This document shows, piece by piece, positions 1-9,436 of a stretch of 64,000 bases of DNA. This DNA comes from Saccoglossus kowalevskii. Its lineage: Eukaryota; Hemichordata; Enteropneusta; Harrimaniidae. The notes under the pieces are model-generated. The model was not told where the DNA came from. It searched no databases and was given only the letters and a program-made list of their open reading frames with translations. Positions within the stretch are counted from its first letter, which is position 1; the number at the start of each line of letters is the position of its first letter. The DNA is taken from positions 1 through 64,000 of the forward strand of contig NW_003144095.1 in the NCBI RefSeq assembly GCF_000003605.2, in the 5' to 3' direction. The position numbers were made by a program, and so were the translations under genes.

Positions 1-1950
1 TCATCATGCCAATCCCGCAGTTAAATTTCGAAAACATTAAGTATATGTCTAGAAAATTCCCGATATGTAAGCAGATTATCGCCACTGCGAACCGAAAATC
101 GAAGAAAAACTGCTTACAAAGTTATAAAAAGCGATTGCAAAGTTTGTAGATTCGTTTGGCAATGTTACATATGATATTATATTGACGGGTTCCATAGTCA
201 AAAGTTCGAAAACGTAAATATATATTTCGCACATTGCCGTTAAAGTAGCGTACTATCAGTCGGAGCATGTAGAGGTCATAGGTCAATTCAAGAAGTTACT
301 TGTACAAACGCTATCAAGTTTAAAACAGTTTCAAAAATGAAATAGACGCCAGTTCGAGTATATTTCTAATTACGTAAGCAGGAGTGTGGGTAGTTGAAGA
401 GACAAAGTTTAAAGTTAAGCTCAATCGGGCATGGTTAGTTCTTGCATGGGAGACTGCCTGAAAAAAACAGCCGGGGATTTTTTTTTTGATTTCATTACTT
501 GCATATCAAAGATATGAGACAACGTTCGTGCATCTTTTTTTCACTGTGATGTAAATTATTTTTAGTAGAAAGAAATGGAAATTTAGGCTTGTTTCCAAAT
601 TCATGAACATTTTTCCAATTTCCCTATTATTTTCGGAGATCAAGTTGGTGATGCTGTCGGCACATAGTGGGGTTTGACCTGTTAACTTACCGTGAAAAGT
701 CGTACAAAGTGAACGCAAAGTTGTGCAAAGTGATCACAAAGTTTGTAGATGTATTTGTATGTTTGCCCTAAGTTGTTGGCATATAGAAACCCGCAATTGT
801 AAAGTCAAACAAATGAATAAAAGCGAGATGAAAACAGCCTATATTAGCAGAGTATCAAATGAGCTGACTGACCGTAAAGATGATAGAAACAGCATGCAAA
901 GTTGATAAAAGCGTTCAAAACGTTGGCGGAGTTGCATGTATATATAACCTAAGTCATTGCAATGCCAACCCCGCAGTTAAATTTCGAAAAATTAAGTATA
1001 TGTCTAGAAAATTCCCGATATGTAAGCACATTATCGCTACTGCGAACCGAAAATCGAAGACAAACTGCTTACAAAGTTATAAAAAGCGATTGCAAAGTTT
1101 GTAGATTCGTTTGGCAATGTTACATATGATATTATATTGACGGGTTCCATAGTCAAAAGTTCGAAAACGAAAGTACATATTTCGCACATTGCCGTTAAAG
1201 TAGCGTACTATCAGTCGGAGCATGTATAGGTCATAGGTCAATTCAAGAAGTCACTTGTACAAACGCTATCAAGTTTAAAACAGTTTCAAAAATGAAATAG
1301 CCGCAAGTTCGAGTATATTTCAAATTACGTAAGCAGGAATGTGGGTAGTTGAAGAGACAAAGTTTAAAGCTAAGCTCAATCGGGCATGGTTAGTTCTTGC
1401 ATGGGAGACTGCCTGAAAAAAACAGCCGGGGATTTTTTTTTTGATTTCATCACTTACATATCAAATATATGAGACAACGTTCGTGCATCTTTTTTTCACT
1501 GTGATGTAAATTATTTTTAGTAGAAAGAAATGGAAATTTAGGCTTGTTTCCGAATTCATGAACATTTTTCCAATTTCCCTATTATTTTCGGAGATCAAGT
1601 TGGTGACGCTGTCGGCACATAGTGGGGCTTGACCTGTTAACTTACCGTGAAAAGTCGTACAAAGTGAACGCAAAGTTGTGCAAAGTGATCACAAAGTTTG
1701 TATATGTATTTGTATGTTTGCCCTAAGTTGTTGGCATATAGAAACCCGCAATTGCAAAGTCAAACTAATGAATAAAAGCGAGATGAAAACAGCCTATATT
1801 AACAGAGTATCACATGAGCTGACTGACCGTAAAGATGATAGAACAGCATGCAAGTTGATAAAGCGTTCAAAACGTTGGCGGAGTTGCATGTATATACAAC
1901 CTAAGTCGTTGCAATGCCAACCCCGCAGTAAATTTCGAAAACATTAAGTA
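1..1950 (+). repeat. Satellite block A-I (subfamily A)
   Basis: Contains a partial monomer at the left edge and anchors at 723 and 1678. Subfamily A is recognised by gatCacaaag, tgCcctaag, cattgCaatg, cgcCactgcg, gttatAaaaag, caGtcggag, gCcgCCAgttcg, gcagGagtg, tgtAaaTtatt, gagaTcaag and gtggGgtttgaccTgttaa. The left partial copy carries the A1 haplotype (taaatatatatttcgc near 205-220). The first bases look irregular (tcatcatgcc where other copies read tcattgcaatgcc), possibly a sequence-edge effect. The block ends in the second monomer, between 1912 and 1989. Confidence 0.93.
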
Positions 1951-1975
1951 TATGTCTAGAAAATTCCAATATGTA
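1835..1975. other. Cluster of short deletions before switch J1
   Basis: Runs are one base short in gatagaacag, gcaagttg, gataaagcg, cgcagtaaatt and aaattccaat. The cluster explains the 948-bp spacing between anchors 1678 and 2626 and sits against the A-to-B switch, so a mis-joined assembly of A and B reads is one possible cause. Confidence 0.55.
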
Positions 1976-1989
1976 AGCAGATTATCGCA
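1912..1989. other. Subfamily switch A to B (J1)
   Basis: The last A-diagnostic base is the c of cattgCaatg at 1912 and the first B-diagnostic base is the a of cgcAactgcg at 1989. The repeat register is unbroken. Several single-base losses lie just upstream at 1835-1975. Confidence 0.85.
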
Positions 1990-3131
1990 ACTGCGAACCG
2001 AAAATTGAAGACAAACTGCTTACAAAGTTATGAAAAGCGATTGCAAAGTTTGTAGATTCGTTTGGCAATGTTACATATGATATTATATTGGCGGGTTCCA
2101 TAGTCAAAAGTTCGAAAACGTAAATACATATTTCGCACATTGCCGTTAAAGTAGCGTACTATCACTCGGAGCATGTAGAGGTCATAGGTCAATTCAAGAA
2201 GTTACTTGTACAAAAGCTATCAAGTTTAAAACAGTTTCAAATATGAAATAGTCGCTAATTCGAGTATATTTCCAATTACGTAAGCAGTAGTGTGGGTAGG
2301 TGAAGAGACAAAGTTTAAAGTTAAACTCAATCGGGCATGGTTAGTTCTTGCATGGGAGACTGCCTGAGAAAACCAGCTGAGGATTTTTTTAGGTTTCATC
2401 ACATACATATCAAAGATATGAGACAACGTTCGTGCATCTTTTTTTCACTGTGATGTTAATCATTTTTAGTAGAAAGGCATGGAAATCTAGGCTTGTTTTC
2501 AAATTCATGAACATTTTTCAATTTCCTTATTATTTTCGGAGAACAAGTTGGTGACGCTGTCGGTACATAGTGGAGTTTGACCAGTTAACTTACCGTGAAA
2601 AGTCGTACAAAGTGAACGCAAAGTTGTGCAAAGTGATTACAAAGTTTGTAGATGTATTTGTATGTTTGACCTAAGTTGTTGGCATATAGAAACCCGCAAT
2701 TGTAAAGTCAAACAAATGAATAAAAGCGAGAAGAAAACAGCCTATATTAGCAGAGTATCATATGAGCTGACTGACCATAAAGATGATAGAAACAGCATGC
2801 AAAGTTGATAAAAGCGTTCAAAACGTTGGCGGAGTTGCATGTATATATAACATAAGTCATTGGAATGCCAACCCCGCAGTTGAATTTCGAAAACATTAAG
2901 TATATGTCTAGAAAATTCCCGATATGTAAGCAGATTATCGCAACTGCGAACCGAAAATCGAAGACAAACTGCTTACAAAGTTATGAAAAGCGATTGCAAA
3001 GTTTGTAGATTCGTTTGGCAATGTTACATATGATATTATATTGACGGGTTCCATAGTCAAAAGTTCGAAAACGTAAATACATATTTCGCACATTGCCGTT
3101 AAAGTAGCGTACTATCACTCGGAGCATGTAG

Positions 3132-3144
3132 AGGTCATAGGTCA
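3132..3144 (+). promoter_or_regulatory. DR1 nuclear-receptor-like direct repeat (type example)
   Basis: The sequence AGGTCA-T-AGGTCA is a perfect direct repeat of the nuclear-receptor half-site with a 1-bp spacer, the DR1 layout bound by RXR, HNF4 and COUP-TF class receptors in animals. It recurs once per monomer from 273 to 63941. It is altered only near 40380 and 41338 (second half TGGTCA) and 62033 (first half AGGTCC), and lost in the deleted monomer after 59907. Overall monomer identity is high, so this conservation alone does not prove selection. Binding is untested. Confidence 0.55.
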
Positions 3145-3336
3145 ATTCAAGAAGTTACTTGTACAAAAGCTATCAAGTTTAAAACAGTTTCAAAAATGAA
3201 ATAGTCGCTAATTCGAGTATATTTCCAATTACGTAAGCAGTAGTGTGGGTAGGTGAATAGACAAAGTTTGAAGTTAAGCTCAATCGGGCATGGTTAGTTC
3301 TTGCATGGGAGACTGCCTGAGAAAACCAGCTGGGGA

Positions 3337-3345
3337 TTTTTTTTT
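3337..3345 (+). repeat. Variable T-run within monomer (type example)
   Basis: Nine T residues follow ctgggga here. The same tract varies between monomers from about 7 to 15 residues (15 at 28156-28170), and a second T-run after gtgcatc about 45 bp downstream varies from 5 to about 11. These two tracts account for much of the monomer length variation within each subfamily. Replication slippage is the usual cause; sequencing error in homopolymers can look the same. Confidence 0.8.
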
Positions 3346-3359
3346 GGTTTCATCACATA

Positions 3360-3374
3360 CATATCAAAGATATG
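3360..3374. other. Perfect short hairpin CATATC-AAA-GATATG (type example)
   Basis: A six-base perfect inverted repeat with a three-base loop sits just after the long T-run in nearly all monomers. Both subfamilies keep it although flanking bases differ. It is altered in a few copies, for example near 1465, 21497 and 27231. The stem is too short and AT-rich to call a terminator. Together with the T-run it marks the part of the monomer where two of the seven A/B switches lie. Confidence 0.6.
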
Positions 3375-3560
3375 AGACAACGTTCGTGCATCTATTTTTC
3401 ACTGTGATGTTAATCATTTTTAGTAGAAAGACATGGAAATTTAGGCTTGTTTTCAAATTCATGAACATTTTTCAATTTCCTTATTATTTTCGGAGAACAA
3501 GTTGGTGACGCTGTCGGTTCATTGTGGAGTTTGACCAGTTAACGTACCGTGAAAAGTCGT

Positions 3561-3607
3561 ACAAAGTGAACGCAAAGTTGTGCAAAGTGATTACAAAGTT
3601 TGTAGAT
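3561..3607 (+). repeat. Phased CAAAGT motifs (10-11 bp spacing)
   Basis: Four CAAAG motifs start at 3562, 3573, 3583 and 3594, spacings 11, 10 and 11 bp, about one DNA helical turn. The region just before the anchor of essentially every monomer has the same arrangement. A weaker version appears in the third sub-repeat near 3918-3964. In-phase A-runs are known to favour DNA curvature; any curvature here is an inference. Confidence 0.7.
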
Positions 3608-3795
3608 GTATTTGTATGTTTGACCTAAGTTGTTGGCATATAGAAACCCGCAATTGTAAAGTCAAACAAATGAATAAAAGCGAGATGAAAACAGCCTATA
3701 TTAGCAGAGTATCACATGAGCTAACGGACCATAAAGATGATAGAAACAGCATGCAAAGTTGATAAAAGCGTTCAAAACGTTGGCGGAGTTGCATG

Positions 3796-3804
3796 TATAT
3801 ATAA
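3796..3804 (+). promoter_or_regulatory. TATA-like tract TATATATAA (type example)
   Basis: A TATATATAA tract follows gcatg in the second sub-repeat and is present in nearly every monomer (altered near 51545 and 47715, extended near 48670). It fits a TATA box by sequence alone. No start site, downstream gene or transcript can be seen, so promoter function is a weak possibility; AT-rich satellites often contain such tracts by chance. Confidence 0.25.
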
Positions 3805-6801
3805 CCTAAGTCATTGGAATGCCAACCCCGCAGTTAAATTTCGAAAACATTAAGTATATGTCTAGAAAATTCCCGATATGTAAGCAGATTATCGCAACTG
3901 CGAACCGAAAATCGAAGACAAACTGCTTACAAAGTTATGAAAAGCGATTGCAAAGTTTGTAGATTCGTTTGGCAATGTTACATATGATATTATATTGACG
4001 GGTTCCATAGTCAAAAGTTCGAAAACGTAAATACATATTTCGCGCATTGCCGTTAAAGTTGCGTACTATCACTCGGAGCATGTATAGGTCATAGGTCAAT
4101 TCAAGAAGTTACTTGTACTAAAGCTATTAAGTTTAAAACAGTTTCAAAAATGAAATAGTCGCTAATTCGAGTATATTTCAAATTACGTAAGCAGTAGTGT
4201 GGGTAGGTGAATAGACAAAGTTTAAAGTTAAGCTCAATCGGGCATGGTTAGTTCTTGCATGGGAGACTGCCTGAGAAAACCAGCTGGGGATTTTTTTTTT
4301 GGTTTCATCACATACATATCAAAGATATGAGACAACGTTCGTGCATCTTTTTTTCACTGTGATGTTAATCATTTTTAGTAGAAAGACATGGAAATTTAGG
4401 CTTGTTTTCAAATTCATGAACATTTTTTTAATTTCCTTATTATTTTCGGAGAACATGTTGGTGACGCTGTCGGTACATAGTGGAGTTTGACCAGTTAACT
4501 TACAGTGAAAATTCGTACAAAGTGAACGCAAAGTTGTGCAAAGTGATTACAAAGTTTGTAGATGTATTTGTATGTTTGACCTAAGTTGTTGGTATATACA
4601 AACCCGCAATTGTAAAGTCAAACAAATGAATAAAAGCGAGATGAAAACAGCCTATATTAGCAGAGTATCACATGAGCTGACTGACCATAAAAATGATAGA
4701 AACAGCATGCAAAGTTGATAAAAGCGTTCAAAACGTTGGTGGAGTTGCATGTATATATAACTTAAGTCATTGGAATGCCAACCCCGCAGTTAAATTTCGA
4801 AAACATTAAGTATATGTCTAGAAAATTCCCGATATGTAAGCAGATTATCGCAACTGCGAACCGAAAATCGAAGACAAACTGCTTACAAAATTATGAAAAG
4901 CGATTGCAAAGTTTGTAGATTCGTTTGGCAATGTTACATATGATATTATATTGACGGGTTCCATAGTCAAAAGTTCGAAAACGTAAATACATATTTCGCG
5001 CATTGCCGTTAAACTTGCGTACTATCACTCGGAGCATGTATAGGTCATAGGTCAATTCAAGAAGTTACTTGTACTAAAGCTATTAAGTTTAAAACAGTTT
5101 CAAAAATGAAATAGTCGCTAATTCGAGTATATTTCAAATTACGTAAGCAGTAGTGTGGGTAGGTGAATAGACAAAGTTTGAAGTTAAGCTCAATCGGGCA
5201 TGGTTAGTTCTTGCATGGGAGACTGCCTGAGAAAACCAGCTGGGGATTTTTTTTTGGTTTCATCACATACATATCAAAGATATGAGACAACGTTCGTGCA
5301 TCTTTTTTTCACTGTGCTGTTAATCATTTTTAGTAGAAAGATATGGAAATTTAGGCTTGTTTTCAAATTCATGAACATTTTTCAATTTCCTTATTATTTT
5401 CGGAGAGCATGTTGGTGACGCTGTCGGTACATAGTGGAGTTTGACCAGTTAACTTACCGTGAAAAGTCGTACAAAGTGAACGCAAAGTTGTGCAAAGTGA
5501 TTACAAAGTTTGTAGATGTATTTGTATGTTTGACCTAAGTTGTTGGCATATAGAAACCCGCAATTGTAAAGACAAGCAAATGAATAAAAGCGAGATGAAA
5601 ACACCCTATATTAGCAGAGTATCACATGAGCTGACTGACCATAAAGATGATAGAAACAGCATGCAAAGTTGATAAAAGCGTTCAAAACGTTGGCGGAGTT
5701 GCATGTATATATAACCTAAGTCATTGGAATGCCAACCCCGCAGTTAAATTTCGAAAACATTAAGTATATGTCTAGAAAATTCCCGATATGTAAGCAGATT
5801 ATCGCAACTGCGAACCGAAAATCGAAGACAAACTGCTTACAAAGTTATGAAAAGCGATTGCAAAGTTTGTAGATTCGTTTGGCAATGTTACATATGATAT
5901 TATATTGACGGGTTCCATAGTCAAAAGTTCGAAAACGTAAATACATATTTCGCACATTGCCGTTAAAGTAGCGTACTATCACTCGGAGCATGTAGAGGTC
6001 ATAGGTCAATTCAAGAATTTACTTGTACAAAAGCTATCAAGTTTAAAACAGTTTCAAATATGAAATAGTCGTTAATTCGAGTATATTTCCAATTACGTAA
6101 GCAGTAGTGTGGGTAGGTGAAGAGACAAAGTTTAAAGTTAAACTCAATCGGGCATGGTTAGTTCTTGCATGGGAGACTGCCTGAGAAAACCAGCTGAGGA
6201 TTTTTTTTAGGTTTCATCACATACATATCAAAGATATGAGACAACGTTCGTGCATCTTTTTTTCACTGTGATGTTAATCATTTTTAGTAGAAAGACATGC
6301 AAATTTAGGCTTGTTTTCAAATTCATGAACATTTTTCAATTTCCTTATTATTTTCGGAGAACAAGTTGGTGACGCTGTCGGTACATAGTGGAGTTTGACC
6401 AGTTAACTTACCGTGAAAAGTCGTACAAAGTGAACGCAAAGTTGTGCAAAGTGATTACAAAGTTTGTAGATGTATTTGTATGTTTGACCTAAGTTGTTGG
6501 CATATAGAAACCCGCAATTGTAAAGTCAAACAAATGAATAAAAGCGAGATGAAAACAGCCTATATTAGCAGAGTATCACATGAGCTGACTGACCATAAAG
6601 ATGATAGAAATAGCATGCAAAGTTGATAAAAGCGTTCAAAACGTTGGCGGAGTTGCATGTATATATAACCTAAGTCATTGGAATGCCAACCCCGCAGTTA
6701 AATTTCGAAAACATTAAGTATATGTCTAGAAAATTCCCGATATGTAAGCAGATTATCGCAACTGCGAACCGAAAATCGAAGACAACTGTTTACAAAGTTT
6801 T

Positions 6802-6890
6802 GAAAAAGCGATTGCAAAGTTTGTAGATTCGTTTGGCAATGTTACATATGATATTATATTGACGGGTTCAAGTCAAAAGTTCGAAAACGA
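6802..6890. other. Subfamily switch B to A (J2)
   Basis: B markers persist to the g of ttttGaaaaagcg at 6802 and A2 markers begin with cgAaaGtac at 6890. The interval start has small changes (gacaactgtttac, ttttgaaaaagcg, and ggttcaagtc with a base pair missing), so the join is slightly rough although the register is kept. Confidence 0.85.
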
Positions 6891-9400
6891 AAGTACATAT
6901 TTCGCACATTGCCGTTAAAGTAGCGTACTATCAGTCGGAGCATGTATAGGTCATAGGTCAATTCAAGAAGTCACTTGTACAAACGCTATCAAGTTTAAAA
7001 CAGTTTCAAAAATGAAATAGCCGCCAGTTCGAGTATATTTCAAATTACGTAAGCAGGAGTGTGTGTAGTTGAAGAGACAAAGTTTAAAGTTAAGCTCAAT
7101 CGGGCATGGTTAGTTCTTGCATGGGAGACTGCCTGAAAAAAACAGCCGGGGATTTTTTTTTTGATTTCATCACTTACATATCAAAGATATGAGACAACGT
7201 TCGTGCATCTTTTTTTCACTGTGATGTAAATTATTTTTAGTAGAAAGAAATGGAAATTTAGGCTTGTTTCCAAATTCATGAACATTTTTCCAATTTCCCT
7301 ATTATTTTCGGAGATCAAGTTGGTGACGCTGTCGGCACATAGTGGGGTTTGACCTGTTAAGTTACTGTGAAAAGTCGTACAAAGTGAACGCAAAGTTGTG
7401 CAAAGTGATCACAAAGTTTGTAGATGTATTTGTATGTTTGCCCTAAGTTGTTGGCATATAGAAACCCGCAATTGTAAAGTCAAACAAATGAATAAAAGCG
7501 AGATGAAAACAGCCTATATTAACAGAGTAACACATGAGCTGACTGACCGTAAAGATGATAGAAACAGCATGCAAAGTTGATAAAAGCGTTCAAAACGTTG
7601 GCGGAGTTGCATGTATATATAACCTAAGTCATTGCAATGCCAACCCCGCAGTTAAATTTCGAAAACATTAAGTATATGTCTAGAAAATTCCCGATATGTA
7701 AGCAGATTATCGCCATTGCGAACCGAAAATCGAAGAAAAACTGCTTACAAAGTTATAAAAAGCGATTGCAAAGTTTGTAGATTCGTTTGGCAATGTTACA
7801 TATGATATTATATTGACGGGTTCCATAGTCAAAAGTTCGAAAACGTAAATATATATTTCGCACATTGCCGTTAAAGTAGCGTACTATCAGTCGGAGCATG
7901 TAGAGGTCATAGGTCAATTCAAGAAGTTACTTGTACAAACGCTATCAAGTTTAAAACAGTTTCAAAAATCAAATAGCCGCCAGTTCGAGTATATTTCAAA
8001 TTACGTAAGCAGGAGTGTTGGTAGTTGAAGAGACTAAGTTTAAAGTTAAGCTCAATCGGGCATGGTTAGTTCTTGCATGGGAGACTGCCTGAAAAAACAG
8101 CTGGGGATTTTTTTTTGATTTCGTCACATACATATCAAAGATATGAGACAACGTTCGTGCATCTTTTTTTTCACTGTGATGTAAATTATTTTTAGTAGAA
8201 AGACATGGAAATTTAGGCTTGTTTCCAAATTCATGAACATTTTTCCAATTTCCCTATTATTTTCGGAGATCAAGTTGGTGACGCTGTCGGCACATAGTGG
8301 GGTTTGACCTGTTAAGTTACCGTGAAAAGTCGTACAAAGTGAACGCTAAGTTGTGCAAAGTGATCACAAAGTTTGTAGATGTATTTGTATGTTTGCCCTA
8401 AGTTGTTGGCATATAGAAACCCGCAATTGTAAAGTCAAACAAATGAATAAAAGCGAGATGAAAACAGCCTATATTAACAGAGTATCACATGAGCTGACTT
8501 TACCGTAAAGATGATAGAAACAGCATGCAAAGTTGATAAAAGCGTTCAAAACGTTGGCGGAGTTGCATGTATATATAACCTAAGTCATTGCAATGCAAAC
8601 CCCGCAGTTAAATTTCGAAAACATTAAGTATATGTCTAGAAAATTCCCGATATGTAAGCAGATTATCGCCACTGCGAACCGAAAATCGACGAAAAACTGC
8701 TTACAAAGTTATAAAAAGCGATTGCAAAGTTTGTAGATTCGTTTGGCAATGTTACATATGATATTATATTGACGGGTTCCATAGTCAAAAGTTCGAAAAC
8801 GTAAATATATATTTCGCACATTGCCGTTAAAGTAGCGTACTATCAGTCGGAGCATGTAGAGGTCATAGGTCAATTCAAGAAGTTACTTGTACAAACGCTA
8901 TCAAGTTTAAAACAGTTTCAAAAATGAAATAGCCGCCAGTTCGAGTATATTTCAAATTACGTAAGCAGGAGTGTGGGTAGTTGAAGAGACAAAGTTTAAA
9001 GTTAAGCTCAATCGGGCATGGTTAGTTCTTGCATGGGAGACTGCCTGAAAAAAACAGCCGGGGATTTTTTTTTTGATTTCATCACTTACATATCAAAGAT
9101 ATGAGACAACGTTCGTGCATCTTTTTTTTTCACTGTGATGTAAATTATATTTAGTAGAAAGACATGGAAATTTAGGCTTGTTTCCAAATTCATGAACATT
9201 TTTCCAATTTCCCTATTATTTTCGGAGATCAAGTTGGTGACGCTGTCGGCACATAGTGGGGTTTGACCTGTTAAGTTACCGTGAAAAGTCGTACAAAGTG
9301 AACGCTAAGTTGTGCAAAGTGATCACAAAGTTTGTAGATGTATTTGTATGTTTGCCCTAAGTTGTGGGCATAGAGAAACCCGCAATTGTAAAGTCAAACA
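6851..9400 (+). repeat. Satellite block A-II (subfamily A)
   Basis: Anchors at 7398, 8353 and 9312. The first two monomers carry the A1 haplotype (aaaaactgc plus taaatatatatttcgc). A private change gaacgctaag precedes the anchors at 8353 and 9312 and is seen again only before 34139. The 9312 monomer also shares attatattta (near 9145) and catagagaaacc (near 9370) with copies at 33-34 kb, so these segments are related by duplication or conversion. Confidence 0.92.
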
Positions 9401-9436
9401 AATGAATAAAAGCGAGATGAAAACAGCCTATATTAG
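9355..9436. other. Subfamily switch A to B (J3)
   Basis: The last A marker is tgCcctaag at 9355 and the first B marker is attaGcagag at 9436, inside the first sub-repeat of the 9312 monomer. Confidence 0.85.

Larger units (their letters stand above)
3561..4094 (+). repeat. Three ~180-bp sub-repeats inside one monomer (type example)
   Basis: Inside each monomer three diverged segments lie side by side, about 3561-3741, 3742-3917 and 3918-4094 in this copy. Matching landmarks are offset by 176-181 bp. CAAAGTT occurs at 3573, 3754 and 3930. ACCTAAGT followed by ttgg occurs at 3623 and 3804. CCCGCA occurs with its G at 3650 and 3830. TTCGAAAAC occurs at 3840 and 4018. Segments one and three align without gaps for 47 bp from acaaa at their starts, with about 38 matches, the last 14 perfect (caaagtttgtagat). 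The remaining ~420 bp of the monomer does not clearly follow this period. Confidence 0.8.
1951..6850 (+). repeat. Satellite block B-I (subfamily B)
   Basis: Anchors at 2626, 3580, 4536, 5490 and 6444. Subfamily B is recognised by gatTacaaag, tgAcctaag, attaGcagag, cattgGaatg, cgcAactgcg, gttatGaaaag, caCtcggag, tcgCTAAttcg, gcagTagtg, tgttaatcattt, gagaAcaag and gtggAgtttgaccAgttaaC. Monomers are 948-956 bp. The copies around 4.0-5.4 kb carry a private variant set (gcgcattgcc, tactaaagctattaag, and a cagtgaaaattcg change near 4503) that recurs at 41.7-42.7 kb. Confidence 0.93.

Noticed and set aside
723-905. A 60-codon open frame on the + strand recurring in most monomers
   Set aside because: It opens with GTG, not ATG, in every copy. 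All four fixed A/B differences inside it change the amino acid (H/Y, A/D, N/S, R/H), so there is no sign of selection on a protein. It is interrupted or shifted in several monomers (8353, 9312, 21712, 33183, 40830, 45596, 58954). A repeat reproduces any open frame it contains.
3480-3505. CENP-B box
   Set aside because: All TTCG-containing sites were compared with NTTCGNNNNANNCGGGN. The best (ttcggagaacaag, B only) lacks the CGGG end, and the A version also loses the central A.
3690-3750. Hammerhead ribozyme as found in some animal satellites
   Set aside because: aaagatgatagaaac on + and gtgatgaaacc on - resemble the core, but the required CUGAUGA is not present on either strand, and I see no flanking stems.
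3815-3827. NFI/CCAAT-type dyad ttgg-aatg-ccaa
   Set aside because: Present only in subfamily B, with a 4-bp spacing that does not fit the NFI consensus; likely chance.
4018-4036. Yeast ARS consensus on the - strand (atttacgtttt)
   Set aside because: It matches the 11-bp Saccharomyces consensus, but that motif has meaning only in budding yeasts and arises easily in AT-rich DNA; A2 monomers have lost it.
3580-4535. Tandem 5S rRNA, snRNA, tRNA or rDNA spacer repeat
   Set aside because: I find no 5S, U-snRNA or tRNA-like sequence. The closest B-box-like string (agttcgagtat in subfamily A) lacks the end of the box and has no paired A box.
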